Assembly: GCA_028554755.1 (NCBI GenBank)
Contig: JAPTOF010000003.1
Coordinates: 31,972,501-32,036,500, forward strand
Reading direction: 5' to 3'
Length of the DNA stretch: 64,000 nt
Origin: Cordia subcordata
Taxonomy: Eukaryota > Streptophyta > Magnoliopsida > Boraginales > Cordiaceae
Positions 13,487 through 27,479 of this stretch are shown one piece after another. The first letter of the stretch is position 1; the number at the start of each line of letters is the position of its first letter. Both the position numbers and the translations under genes were made by a program. A model generated the notes under the pieces. It saw only the letters and a list, made by a program, of their open reading frames with translations, had not been told where the DNA came from and did no database searches.

Positions 13487-14583
13487 CAGTGAGGATGAAT
13501 ATGCAGCCTTGCACCTGCTCATGTTATGAGTTATATGCAGTTTTCTTTGTCTTTTATGTTCTTTATGTAAGGCCGCTGTACCTTGTTGGTTGTTTTTCGA
13601 ATATATGCTTCAACACAGTCCTGTACTGAACTGAAGTCACCTCTGTGAGGGGTTCTTTAATAAGAGACCTTCATGCATCATTTCTTACCTGGCAACTCCA
13701 GTTTTTGATTTTTGGCTTTTCCAAGCTACAGTGTATTAGTGATTGAAGTTGAATATCTTCTAGTTATCAAAAGAAGAGGAACCAAGAAAAATGAAGTTGG
13801 AATGCTTCTTATACTAAATTCTAGTTGTCTAAATGCCTAATACATAGGTAAGCTCTGCATAATGCAACGAGTATTAGTGTAGCAATTGACAACTTGCAAG
13901 TAACAGGACGGAAAACTGATGATGAAATTCAGAAATGGCAATCCACGTACTGATACACGTTTCTGGATTTCTTCTTTTCTTACTTTTGCTTCTTTTTTTT
14001 TTTCCTTTTTCTTTTTTCCTCTTCCACTCCAAACTGTTTTACGTATGGATAGAAGTTTCTGCTTGACTATGAGTAAATGCTGATCTCTGGAGAAGGGGTT
14101 AAATTCAGTTTTTGAACAATTTCGCACTTGTTTTCTTGGTTATACTAGTTGCTCTCTCTGATCACTCTTTTACTCGTTGAACGTGTTGGTAGTGAGTCTT
14201 TGTGGTTGGTGACACAGAGAAAGATAATTGTGTCGGTTAGATGTGAAAGTTGAGTAAGTTTTGCAATGAATTATGAAATTTTTTTGGGGAGAGCAACATA
14301 ATCATTTCCTTGGATTTGTTATATAGATCCCTAGACTAAAACAGCAAAAGTTTAGGTGGTGGTACCATATGAACCTCAAGATACTTCCTGGATACATGGT
14401 AGAACGTTAATACAAACTTACATTTTACAAGTTGGGGTCATAATAATGTCTTCAATTGTCCAACCTACATAAAATTGTACAACCACCCCCATAATGACCA
14501 CCTTGATAAAAAATTTCTAGACCTGATAGGTAATTTTTCATTTGCAATTTGAGCCAAGTGACACTGAAGTGGGTGGTCATTGG
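13487..14583. other. Convergent intergenic region
   Basis: This separates the 3' end of the 81-aa gene (+) from the 3' end of the receptor kinase (-), so it should hold both 3' UTRs and terminators. A T-rich run at about 13989-14018 is the only low-complexity feature. No other gene is seen. Confidence 0.45.
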
Positions 14584-17500
14584 CTATATATATTGATCTG
14601 GAGTCATCTTCTCAGAATGAATGATCCTATCGCTATATACACGGCGGAGTAGGTGGCAGGCTTGCCTGGAATTTGGCCTTTCTGCAGGTGCAGTTTTGGT
14701 GCACTGCAATGCTATCTCTAGCACCTGGAGTGCAGCACCTTCTTCAATGGGTAAGAGGGGTTTCAGAGCAGGATCGATGACTTCCTCGCAAGCAGATGCT
14801 TGCATTTCAAGGCACGACTCAACCCATCTTACCATGTCCATATTCTCGCCAAAACTCCCATCTGTTGGCATCCTTCCACTCACCAGTTCCATAAGCACAA
14901 TCCCCATGCTGTAGACATCACTCTTCTCTGTTGCTTTCAAAGAATAAGCATATTCTGAACACCAATGAACTCTTTTTGTCAGAAGCCATACATTAAAAGT
15001 AAAATTAAGTGTCAACTAAATGGATGATTCAACAAGGAATATCAGTTTGATACCTGGAGCAATGTAACCATAAGAACCTGCAAACCACATGGTTGATTCT
15101 GTCTTCATGGAGTCATAATCAGTGACAGCTTTTGCCAGGCCAAAGTCCCCCAGATGCGCCTCCATGTTAGAGTCTAATAGCACGTTGCTGGACTTGATAT
15201 CTCTATGAATGATTTTGGGCACGCAATCATGGTGAAGATACTCAACTCCCTGGGCTAATCCAAGTGCGATCTTTAGTCTTGCGTCCCAGACAGAGCACTT
15301 CTTCTTCTTGTTATTAGGCGGTTGCTTATGCAGCCAATCCCACACACTTCCATTCTCCATGTACTCATAGATCAACAAATTGGAGCCTGCTCCTTTGTTG
15401 CTGCAATAACCCACCAATCTTACCAGATGCCTGTGCCTTACCCTCCCCAGTGTCCTGATTTCTCTTGCAAAGCTTTTATCCAGCAAGAGATCATCCTCCC
15501 TTATTATCCTCTTAATCGCTACCGTCTCTCCAGTAAATAACTCAGCTCTGTATATGGTTCCTGATCCTCCGGAGCCAATTATAAACTCATCGCTCAGATT
15601 GTTTGTGGCTTCCATAATATCCTCCCACCTAAGATCATGCTTGGCACCAACATTTCGGAACATTAGTCGCTTATGTGCTTGGGAAGAACTTGAAGAGTAA
15701 GCAAAATATATTTCGCTGGCTCTTCGAAGGGCCTCTCTTTTGCGTTTGAGAAAGAGACTAGCCCCAAGTAACAGCAGCACAACTGCAATGGCTGTAGTGA
15801 TTGCTGATATAACCACCACTGCTGAATCACTCATACTTGACTCCTGATTGCTGGACTTCAGGTCTTCACAATTTTGAAGAGGACCGCCACAAAGATGCAA
15901 ATTACCAGAAAATGCATCAGCTGGCCAAAGTGCATACTGCTTGTCCAGTTTCCCCTGAAGGTTGTTGTAAGAGAGGTTTAGTCTGCCTAAGCTGCTCATT
16001 TCATTGACTTGACGAGGGACTTCTCCTGTCAGTTGATTGTGAGATAGATCAAGTGCTTCAAGTTTGGATAGCATCGCAACCGTAGGTGGGATTGGACCAG
16101 TGAAGTTATTGTAACTTAAATCCAGAATACTCTGAAGGTTTTGGAGTTGCCCTACCTCGCTGGGTATTTCACCACTAAAACTGTTTCGCGACAGCCGCAG
16201 TTCGTAGAGCTTGCTCAGTTCACCGATTGTACCAGGTATTGGACCAGAGAGTTGGTTGTTGTCGAGATTGAGGATATTGAGGGACTGGAGGTTACCAATT
16301 TCAGGAGGCAGAGTTCCATTAAGCGAATTATTACCAAGAGAGAGAACAAGAAGTTTCAAAGAGTTAAACAGTTCTGGAGGGATCAACCCCGAAAACTGGT
16401 TTGAGGACAACTTGAGTTCACCAAGAAGAGGTAAACTTCCGAGCCAGAATGGGATTGCTCCAGAAAGAAGGTTGTCGTTGAGGTCAAGATGTGTCAGTTT
16501 TCTGCAAAGGGAAAGCTGGGCAGGTATAGACCCTGTAAGCGAGTTGCCTGAGAAATCTAATAGCGACAACTTCTGGATTAATCCTAATGTCCAAGGGATT
16601 TCTCCAGTGAAGTGGTTGTTCCCTAATCTGAGCCTTTCCAGGGAAGCTGAATAACCCAGCCGTGGTGGGATCTCATGATCAAATGCATTATTTGTGACAT
16701 CGAAAGAAAGAAAAGAACGGGAACTGCACAGCGGAGATATACTGCCATTGAGTTTGTTATGGGAGAGATTGATTCTCGTCAGGTTGGTGAGATTGGTGAG
16801 TTCATCAGGAAGACTGCCTTGAAGAGAGTTATTGTAAAGCATGAGCTGTTCCAGGGCACGGAGACTGCCAAAATTGGCAGGAATGCCACCAGCGATACGA
16901 TTATCTGCCAAGTCAAGTATGGTTAGATGATGACAGTTGCCCAAACTGGCGGGAATCTCACCTGATAGATCATTTTGTCTGAGATGAAGGAAGTTCAGCT
17001 GCTTTAGCCTTCCAATCGTCGCTGGTATTTGTCCCGAGAAATCATTTCCATAGAAATCAATCATTTGCAAGCTGGAGCAGTTACCAATCTCCATCGGGAT
17101 CTCACCAGACAAGTGGTTGTCGTAGAGGTACAGAATCCCAAGTCTCCCGAGCATTCCAATCTCCTTGGGCAGATTCCCGTGTAGATTGTTCTGATACAAA
17201 GCCAATGTCTGCAAATTAGTGAGATTGCTTATGAACCCAGGAATAGTGCCATTTAAGGTGTTGTTGTTGAGCAAGAGATCTGTCAAATCAACCAACTCAT
17301 AAAGCTCAACTGGTACTGGTCCACTGAGAGTATTATTGGACAAATCAAGTTGCTCTAGTGACCTGCAGTCTCTCAGCTCGACTGGGATCCCACCAGAAAG
17401 TAAGTTCTCAGATAGCATTAGGTGTCCTAACCTGGTGGCGTTTGAACATATGCTCTTTGGTATCTCACCAGAAAGCTTGTTGCTTGACAGTACCAGGTAA

Positions 17501-18525
17501 AGCAGCTGGCCCAAGTTGCCCAATTCTCCTGGGATTTCGCCAGTGAGCCTGTTTCCTGACAAGTCTAAATTCTGAAGATTTTTCAAGTTACCCAAAGACT
17601 TGGGGATTGGCCCCTCAAGCTGATTACCAAGAAGATTCAGGTAAACGAGCTGACTCAGTTCGCCAAGCAGGTCCGGGATCCCGTCAGAAAGAGTATTGTT
17701 AGCAAGGTTCAGCAACTGGAGATTCTTAAGCCCTCCAAGCTCTGGCGGGATCGATCCGTTGAGATTGTTGACTGCAGCAGTGAAGACAACCAGGTTGGAA
17801 CAATTCCCAAGTTGGGAGGGAATAGGACCTTGTAGCTGATTTTGCTGCAACACCAAATTCTGGAGCTGGGCGAGTCGTCCTAGATCGGCTGGTATGGGAC
17901 CAGTGAGGCTGCATGAGGCCAGACCAAGGACGAGCAAGTTTTCGAGATGACCAAAGGAAGCTGGAATTGGGCCAGAGAGGGCATTGTCACCAATCCTGAG
18001 AACTTGAAGATTAGTAAGGGAGCCAAGCTGTGGTGGGATGGGACCGGATAATTGATTAGAGAAGAGAAGCAACGATCCCAAAGAGGTAAGGTTAGAAAGA
18101 GTAGGTGGAATGGGACCAGATAAGTAATTAGAAGAGAGATCAAGATGGAGCAGGTGAGTTAAAAGGCCAAGTGAGGGTGAGATTGTCCCACTTAATGATG
18201 AGGCTGATAGGTTTAGACTGATCACGACCACCTGATGATCAAGTGAACCATCATGGCCGGATGGATGGACTTTTGCACAGGATATGCCTCTCCATGTACA
18301 GAAGCTTGGATTATCCTCGGACCAATCTTGCAGGACATTTTGTGGGTCTCCAACAAATGATTTTTTTATATCCAAAAGAAGCTTCAAATTTGAGGAGGAT
18401 GATGATGAGTCCATCCCCCCCTTGCACGATACATGTGCGGTACTCGAAAAGAATAGTATGAAGATGACGGCAATAGCTAGTGATGATAGTAATTGGTTGT
18501 GGTTGAACGAGGCGGCCACAGCCAT
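14584..18525 (-). CDS. GSO1: LRR receptor-like kinase, GSO1/SGN3-GSO2 type
   Basis: Two exons, 15054-18525 and 14584-14954, are split by a 99-bp intron inside the kinase domain (APE|YAYS). They give 1280 residues, close to the 1249-1252 of Arabidopsis GSO1/GSO2. Order: signal peptide (hydrophobic LAIAVIFILFF), N-terminal cap with FCTWRGISC, about 30 plant-type LRRs (GxIPxxLGxLxxL), a transmembrane helix near residues 900-922, and a kinase from about 978. The kinase has the glycine loop GSGGSGTIY, the VAIKRI lysine (about 1003), HRDIKSSN (about 1102), DFG (about 1126) and GSYGYIAPE, so it looks active and of RD type. Known role of the family: receptors for CIF/TWS1 peptides that control Casparian strip integrity and embryonic cuticle. 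I chose the ATG at 18525 because it places the signal peptide properly; an in-frame ATG at 18627 would add 34 residues. Confidence 0.93.
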
Positions 18526-19060
18526 ATATGTATCTTTTTTTTCCTTTTTTTCTTTCTCTCTCTTTAATTTGTGAAGAAGAAGCTGATGGAGGTGGAGAAG
18601 CAGAAAGGCTGAGCACGAGCAATACAAAAGGTTTGGGCAGCCTCTGGAGTGGTGCTCATCTTCTTCTGAAGATGATGCTTATTATTGTTATGCATGGGGT
18701 AAAGTGAGTTGGTTGTGTCATGTGTGAGGGCATTTAATAGTAAGGAGTAAGTCTGAACTTATGCTCTCACTGATGATGGCGCCTGGTTAAATCTGGAATG
18801 GGTGCCCTGCCGCTACATGCAAGCTGATATTAATGCTTTTGGGCTGGGTGGAAGGTGCGTGTGGGTATTTGTAGAGCTTCTATTAATTCTTGAAATGGGT
18901 GCGATGATTGATAACAAGAGATAAAAGAAAGCAGGGCAGCTAGCTAGCAAGATACATGATATTATACATCTCTTCAATAAAATTAATAAAAAAGCCGAGC
19001 CAGCGGTAGTATTAGCTAGTTTGGACAGTTTATTTAAGACCACCGAACTACTTCACCATT

Positions 19061-19096
<36 letters not shown>

Positions 19097-21234
19097 AGGA
19101 GTCGACAGTCACGGGGAGAGACAGAGACAGTGACTCAGAAAGGGGAGTTTTCAATTTCATCAGAGGCCTCTTTACATGCAGGAATATTTATATATTTAAA
19201 TACATTGGCAAGTTGATACAGAGACACAAGTCAAACTATATCTTAATTAATAATAAAAAGGACCAAATTTTGAAAAGGCAAAACCCGAAAAGGAACAAGA
19301 GAAAAAGGTGGGGACGAAGCTGCGTATAGTTAATGAAGAAGATACAGTAGTTGATGACCGACAGGTTGATGAGAATTGTGGGTTTGCTTATTTGGGTGTG
19401 TTTGCTCACTCCAACTAAAACCATTTTGAAAGTGATTGGTTGCATTTCCATTTTAATCCCCTTTCTAGGCTTTCATTTTTTCTACTTTTCTTTTTCTTTT
19501 AAAAAAATACCCAAAAAAAAAAAAAAAAAGAGAGAGAAGATTTTTAAGTCTTGTTAGTCGTCCTTACGCTTTAATTACAAGGTCAACCAATGCAAGGTCC
19601 CCACTTGCTCTACTAACACAACAAAACTTCCTACTCCCTTATCTCATCATCAGTTTACGTTTCCCCACTTAATTTGTTTTTTCTTACTATAATATTACGC
19701 AGAGTTGAAAAAGAAACATGTATTCTTTTTCCACAGCCATAATGCTATTGGATTTGGATTGATGCCCTTTTGCGGTTTCTATAGTTTGAATGGTTGCATA
19801 TAACAGTAACTTAATCGCCTGCTCCAACACACCCAAAGTAGTTTATATCCATCTTGTTAATCATGTATTCTTCAGACGACAAAATATACTAAATTCACAC
19901 AAAAATGCCAATAATGTTAGTTGATTAAATTTTTAATATAATATACTAAATTCAGACAAAAATGCCAATAATGTTAGTCCACTTAATTTAAAATAATAAG
20001 AGCCAAGACTTTGATCGATCATCTAACTCAGGACAGTCTTGTAGGCATGTGTGTCTATATGTATATGTATGTACCTTTTAGCACAAAATTTGTTTTTGAC
20101 TGTTATCCCATTTTATTTTATGTATCGATTTGCTGTGAGGACCCACGGACTGCTTACCAATTGTCTGCTGGCAAAAGCAGCATCGATATGCTACGTACGC
20201 TAGAGCCATATCATTCTCTCTAAGTTAGACCTGGGATGTATATAGCCTGTCATTTGTATTTTTCCAAGACTAGTATGGTCGAATAATCCTCGAAAGTACA
20301 GCTAGCTTGTGCAATCTTCTACACATGAATTTCTTGATTGCTTGTTTAAACAGAGTGCAAATATTCTAATAACAATATTATTGCACCAAGCAAGATTCTC
20401 ATAGGCGAATAATATATTGAAACTCGTTTGCAATAATTCTGTGCTTAATCCTATTTAGACGTTTGCATTAATTCGTTAAATAATTAATGACAGTACCACT
20501 ATGTATGACAAAAAGAATCAATAGATGCCAAATCCAAATGAAGGAGACAAAACATGATAACATTTATACCTCCAACCGCCAACCAATTCACGGCATTTGC
20601 TACTTCCATTTGTCTAGTTAGAAAGATTTCATGCATGTGTAAAAATGGTAGTGTATGAGATGTTCAATTAAATAAATGGACAAATTAAGAAATGGATTCA
20701 AGCAAGTGTTTTAATACATTTTGTACCTTCAATCCCCTCTTCGACTTAAAATCAAAGAGAACAATGATAATCTGTATTGCAGGGAATCGCATGCACTTAA
20801 AATTCTTCCAATAGTATGCGTGTACCACCAAGTCAACTATATACAATTATACATATTCAACAACCCCTTGGAGTTGGACGCGCAAAATTACCAAGTCAAA
20901 TTGTCAATATGCCTGTGATTCCGAGGAAGAGTAAAAAAAACAATGGCCCTGTTTAAGATTCGATATGATATAAATTTACAGTCCCGTAAGTTAGCAACCG
21001 TCGCGGCCACTCAACTCCGACGCGGTTCGAGTTGACGAGTATCAAGCCCGCATAGCGGCTCCCATCTGACATCACTATCCAAAAGCCGCCACCAACATAG
21101 TAGAGTTACCAAGTATGAAACCCTTGGATCACAGGAGACCTATTGGACGTTGAAGTCCACGGCTGCAAAAGGGTACAAGCTATCTCGACCCATCAGAGAC
21201 TCCATTAGCAGTAAACACCAACAGCAACCACCAA
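18526..21234. other. Intergenic between receptor kinase and DCAF4-like gene
   Basis: The first part should hold the receptor-kinase promoter and 5' UTR. A (GA)n microsatellite lies at about 19063-19091. A 38-bp segment is directly repeated at 19884-19921 and 19941-19978. The rest is AT-rich, with no coding exon recognised; the last few hundred bases likely include the 3' UTR of the WD40 gene. Confidence 0.45.
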
Positions 21235-24200
21235 TTAGGCACGATTCCAAGGCCACTTTACATAGAAAAGTCCTTCCTGGGATCCAAGCCATGCCCCGAA
21301 ACAGTGCTCCCAACTTCTGCCATAATCCAGTCCTTCACCCTGCAACTCTGAGAACCCTGTCAAGTTAGAGAACGCTCTTCATGAGGACAAAAGAAGGGGG
21401 AAAAAACATATGAAGCCAGAACGAGTGGACTCCCCCACTCCTGGCAAAAACAATCAAGTGATAATTACGAGATATAATGCCTGGCAATCATGCATTACTA
21501 GCATAATGGTTAAAACACTAACGCGAGTGAAAACAGGGAATACCTTCAGTTCTTGGCCAGCAAACAATTGAGGGTGCTGAATTCATGAGCTTTCTCTCAA
21601 AGAGCAGCTCTCCTGTCTTAATACTCCATAGCCGCAAATTGCCGTCCTCTCCGCCTGTCAAGATTTCCTCAGCTGGTCAGCACTATAATTAAATCATTGA
21701 GTAGAACTACATGCGTTTAAACGATCCTCACCTGAGATGAGAATTCTTTCCGTGGGGTCAACCCCAAAACGAATGCGAGTGTGAGAATTTACATTACCGT
21801 CATAAGATTGTACAGCCCCCCTCTGGATCAATCGATGATCATAAAGCTTAATCTGCAAAATGTAAGGATAGTTCAAAAGATGAAAATGATAGTGTCATCG
21901 GTCAGCTACTCAATCTCCACCTTGTTAAATGACAAGAAAAACAACAATATCTAATTAACCTGAAGCAAACTTATCCAATTTGGCACAGTCAACTATATAG
22001 ATCTAACTAGTGAAGTTTTATCCTAACATGATTAAATCATCTCTAATGGTTCATCCTAATCTTTAACTCAATCAGAGCCACCAAACTTCTCTTTGCATCA
22101 CATCATTTCTGATCCAGTCCTTCCTATTGTTTGCTAAGCATCCATCTAAGCACGCATCTGATCTGACATTCGTTAAGCATGTTGGTTATTCAGCACCCCA
22201 ACCAGTCAACAATTGTAAAAATTGGCATTTTAAAAGTATGTCTGGTGGAGAGCATATTCGCTCTGGATATTCCACAATTAGTAAGAACTTACTAACCAAA
22301 TGCATGGAGTTCCGACGCTTTTCGAGGAATAGCATTCTAAGAAGTATGACTTTTGAGCTCTAACAAGTATGCCACAGTGAAGACAGAAACAAATGCTGCC
22401 ACAATGGAGTATATACATCACAGTCTCCATAAGCATGAAAAACAAAAGAAATATGTTCCCTTCCCGAACACCACCAATCACAGCAACTGAAAGCATCTTA
22501 GAAAAATTGATAAGCATATTGGAAACAAGAATAAAAATGAAAAATGTTAAAAGAAATACTAACCGATCCATCCATTGAGCTTGCACAAAAGTACTGATCA
22601 TAGAGCTTCAGTGATGACAAACTACATTTTCAGGTAAAAATAGACATGATGAGGATTACAACGAAAATAAAGGAAGAAAATAAACTTACTTAGGTGGCAG
22701 AAGCTTACTCACCAAGAAATAGATGAATGCATAAATATCGTGCGGTCAGGATACAATTTTGCTTTGATCTGCATATAGCTAGCAGGAATCCATCAGACTT
22801 GCTTTACAAGTACGAATGCACAGAATAAGGGGTTATTATCATTCTCAGATTAAGAGTTACTATTTTCAAAGACCCTTCTGGTGGCTAGTCGGGAAGAACA
22901 AAATGGGACACAGTTCTTGTACATTGGTGGATGAGGGTGGAGAAGCAATAAGTACCCTCTTCCTCAAAGTCCCTATTAAGCATGATCAACTCAATAAATA
23001 CTCTTTTTGTTCCAAAAAGCACCCACTTCAAAAAAATCGACTCCACTTTCTAAAATAATATTGCTATGATAGCAAATTATTTGCTCACATCCCCTTTGCA
23101 TTTAAAATTCAGAAAACATGCCAAACTATTTCACCTTAAGCCCCAAGTTTTTTAAATATTACAACTTATATCTCTCACCTTAAACAAATTGCTAAGTCAA
23201 GGCAATCACTTTGAAAAGGAAGGAGCAATAACTGTAAATATGATACATCCAAAACTTCAACTTCTCACCCTGCTGTTCCACTAAAATACATTTTCTGTTT
23301 GCTAGGACATCTTTTTTCCTTTTCTTTTCCACTTTTTTGGCCCCATGGCCTGGGGATGCCAAGTCTAAGAGAAACAGAATAAATAGTTTTGACTACTCTG
23401 GCTAGGCACAAGCTCCGTGCATTGCTGCATTACCTCTTAGGACTTAGGAGCCTTCTTAACTCTGTGAATGCAGGGCTTCTTTCCCTTGTCCCTTTCCTTT
23501 TCCCTTTTTAAGTGGTATAATAAGTATTGCATTGAACTGAAACGAAAGTTAACAATATAATAATCCATACCTCAAACCATCTTTTGGTAGGACTTCCAAT
23601 CCTTTTACTTGAAGGCTTTGATGAGGGGTAAAGAATTCGATGTCTGGCCAACCGAGCAGAATAATCTTCTGGTTTCTGACGAGCATCAAGAGTCAGAATT
23701 GCTCCATTCCTTAGCCCACATAACAAAAAATTACCCTGAACGAAACAAAATACTCAGAATATAGATAACATTATATTAGCGATGCTTTTGCAGCATCTTC
23801 CTACAAACATTGAATCTCATTTAGCTACTAAAGATTGCGAGATATATCTAAAAGGAAAATTTGTATTTGTTGATTTCCTAGAAGGAAAGATTGGACAAGA
23901 AAAGCAAATGAAGGAAAACTTGTTTTTATCTAGAAAGAAAGACAGCAGAAGTTACTCCATATTTGCAGCATAAGATCTATTACATCTGAAACTTATACAA
24001 CAAATTTTCTCCTTCTCGCTCTCCATTTAAACCTTTACCTATTTGACCCCATAACAGGGTTTAATTGCTAAACCATGAATACATAGTGACACAATGATAG
24101 AAAAGGCTGACATGCAAAGTTACCATGCTTTTCAGACACAATATATCATGTAATCTTTAGATGATACATTATGCATCCACATCAATTTAGGTGCATCATG

Positions 24201-26971
24201 CTCCAATTCATCATGAACTGCATACCTGTATGCATCCTCAGCCTTATAAGAAAAATGCTAAGAACTATTTAAATATCCGTCACCAAATACAGAAAGTCTT
24301 TTTGTACTCACTGGCTGATCAATTTGTAACGACAAAACGTCACTTTCACACCGACAAACAGAGCTTCGTACTCCAGTCTCTATATCTACCATAACAGCTC
24401 CTTGATTGGTGCCTATAGCAAGCAAAACAAATATTAATACCTTGAAGGGCAAGTATCACAAATGCTTGGGCAAGCCAGTTAACTTGTGCATGACAGACAA
24501 ATGATCCACATTAAAGGAAAGACTAAAGAATACAGTAAACTATTAACAAATACCATAGACAAATAAAGTACAAGGTGACAATGTAAGAAATTAGAATTAT
24601 GTTGCATCCCTTCAGGGAAAAATCTTAAAACTGCCATTTACGTTTTAAGAGGCAGCATCGCTAATGTGAAGCAGTTGCTTCACCTTTTATGTTACATGGA
24701 TTTGAATAAATTAATCCATCTGATAACTACAAAACAAATTGAAAGCTGAAGGAAAGCCAAACTCAAAATAAAGAAACGAAGAAAGTGGGCTTAGCTCAAT
24801 CTCTTAGGATGTAAATAATAGCTCTAGTGCTTTGTGTCATCATTATAGAATATTTTGGTATGCCATATCACAGAGAGATGCAGAACACCATAGAGAAGAG
24901 AACTATAATCAAGACACAAGGCTTCAAGGAAACTGAGCAGTAAAGACTTGCCAATTACTGCTCGACCTCCATCATAGTCGCAATCCGCTGTCCATATCGT
25001 GCGATTCAATGAAGCAATTTCATCAATATTTCTCCATGCCAAGGGGACTCTTGAATAATCTATGGGCTCTGTGAAGCGCAAATGATAGACTGATCCACGA
25101 GTTGCTTCAGATCCTAGTGTAGTTATTCTGTTCATGTTAAAGCCTCACAAGAGTCGCAAGTATATTGCTGGATAGGTACAGAACACCAAAAAGTAAAGAC
25201 AAAATAAAAAGGAGTATTGCCTCATGCCCCAAAAATCCTAATTATGATTTCATGCCCTGAACAGAAGAATATGCAGTAAGAAACTATGGTCTAAGATCCT
25301 GTTGCTTCAAATAAACATGAAATTAACATCATTGATACATAGAGACCAAACATGATATCAAACAACTTACTTTTCCTACTTGAGAAGCTTCTAGTGAATC
25401 TGGACCTTTTCCACATTAAGATGATAAGTCTAAGAGTCAAACTAGGCAATTAGCAGCACAATTTGGTTCTCCGCAATGACAAAGTTTCACCCTCTCTCGA
25501 CTCTTAATCACAGAAATCTGATCACAAGAGTGATACTCAGTTCTAATAGCTGACACAGTGACAAACAGATTTCTAACGATCAAATATGTAGCACAGAATG
25601 TGAATATGGAAGAAATCTACATGGGCAAAGAAGAAAAAACATATAAACTAGGATGAGGAACTAACTATGGATCAGTAGAGAGGCAGAATACAAGAAACAT
25701 GTGCTCATTAACATCTGAAACTTTTAAAAGGATACAGAACATGATTTGATGAAGCATCAGCAGCTGATACAGGACGCTTTGGCAACATCTTTATACAAGT
25801 TACATCAGATGGGAAGCCCAATGTGCCATATACATTTCTCTGCAGATCTCCAGGTAACTCTAAGGGCCTTAGATGAGAAGGCCAGACTTGATCTGGTGTC
25901 AAATTTACCCAGTGACTAAATTCTGGTCTAACCCTTCCAACTTCAAACAGACTGCGAAAGCACCGCACTTCAAACACAATAATTGGAAAGGACTCGAATT
26001 GATAAATTGCTCCATAATGTAAAACAAGAACCATCAGTCAGAAAGGTAAATAAAGAGGGAAGCTCAAAAGATAGTGTTCCATACGTTGTCCAGTTGGAAC
26101 TCATAATTAGGCATGCCCATCAGACTTAAGGATTAAATTCATTATCAAATAAATCTGAGACGCGTGCACGAGCTACAGAATGCAACTCCACATAAGTGAG
26201 GAGACCAAGCAATTGCAAGTATAGATGAAGTCATTTTAGACATACCAGAAAGTACCGTGTAAGCCTCCAGCTAACAAAATATCAGCACTAGCTGTTCCAT
26301 TTGAGGTGCTAACATCAACGTTTAGACGTTCTAATGCACGATCAACCATCTTTTCAGTTCCATGATACTTGAAAATCTAAAAACATTAAGAAGGAAGTGG
26401 GTTGAGGAAATATCAAATACTAATATCTCTAAAAGGAAAGCACGCATATGAGAAGGTGGCAGTTTAAACGAGAAGCATACCAGAGGATGAGAAGCTTGCC
26501 TCTTATGGTATTCGAATTGGAAGTTTAGTTTTCCAGTTCGGGAAGAGATCATGTTGCCATAAATTTCCCTGACCTGAAGCAGCTCAGTGCTCGTGATTTT
26601 TCTCAGGCTTTTAGGAGGTGAAGACTTAGTAGCCTGCAATGTATAAATGTAGTGGGCTAAAAAATAAAAATAAACTCTGCTCTAAAAGTTATTTTTCTTT
26701 AACCAAAAGGAGAGAGGGAGATAGAAAGAAAAAACCAGAAGCAGAATTACCGGGATGGTGGAGTTGGGAGGAGGAGATGATTTTCGCTTACGGGAACCAG
26801 GAATCGGACCCTTAGTCGGAAAGTATCGATTCTTCTCTGCATCGTAGTACAACCCTGGTAGCTCTGCATCACCAACACCCAAAAATTATTATATATATAA
26901 AAAAAAAGCCAATAAAGTTTATAAATCAATACGCTGAACTGCAGTACTCACTGAAAAAGAAAGGGGGGGGG

Positions 26972-27023
<52 letters not shown>

Positions 27024-27051
27024 GGAAGACGGAACGATAACCTTGAGGCAT
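21235..27051 (-). CDS. WD40 protein, DDB1-CUL4 associated factor 4 (DCAF4)-like
   Basis: Thirteen exons join in phase: 27042-27051, 26751-26863, 26481-26633, 26246-26376, 25736-25951, 24952-25127, 24312-24412, 23571-23735, 22713-22768, 22564-22621, 21732-21852, 21544-21654 and 21235-21356. The product has 510 residues. The N terminus, MPQELPGLYYDAEKNRYF, matches the ELPGFYYD signature I associate with DCAF4. WD repeats include GNFLLCGLRNGAILTLDAR, ASSMDGSIKLYDHR and SGGEDGNLRLWSIKTGEL. LYDHR (about residues 396-400) resembles a DWD box with Tyr for Trp, as expected of a substrate receptor for a CUL4-DDB1 ubiquitin ligase. Oddities: the first exon carries only 10 coding bases (ATG CCT CAA G), and intron 6 (24413-24951) has a GC donor (ATTG|GCAAG), required to keep the frame into TNQGAVMVD. 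The target protein is unknown. Confidence 0.88.
26973..27018. repeat. (GA)n microsatellite in intron 1 of the DCAF4-like gene
   Basis: A GA/AG dinucleotide tract preceded by a G-run (about 26964-26972), lying within the first intron, 25-70 bp from the 10-base first coding exon. It generates spurious Ser/Leu-rich open frames on the minus strand. Confidence 0.8.
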
Positions 27052-27479
27052 ATTTGCCACTTCTTCTTCTTCTGTGGGCTTCTTTCGGCGTTGGACTCTC
27101 TGTTGAAGCGGCGGAGTCCGTTTGAACGTCCGTGTCCACAATGCATTTGAAAAAGTAATAAGAGAACACTTTAAAAGTGTGTTTGGGATAAATGAAAACA
27201 TAATATATTTTATAAAATTTAATTTTAACAAGTTTAGAAAATAATTACATTTTTTTTATTAAATTCATCTAGTAATTGAGATGAATATCTGAATTGAGAT
27301 AAATAAGAACATAAAACAAAGTGTTTTATACAAAAAAAGAAAAAGAAAAAAGAAAGTAATAGAATCTAAGTAGTGTATTTTATTAAATTTTTTGGTTTTG
27401 AAAATTATAATAATTTTGGAAACAAAAATAAATAGATACAAAGATAAAATATAAAATATAAAAAAAATTGTAAAATTTT

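Noticed and set aside
16211..16654. 147-aa plus-strand frame inside the receptor kinase
   Set aside because: Antisense shadow of LRR repeats; the periodic structure explains the open frame.
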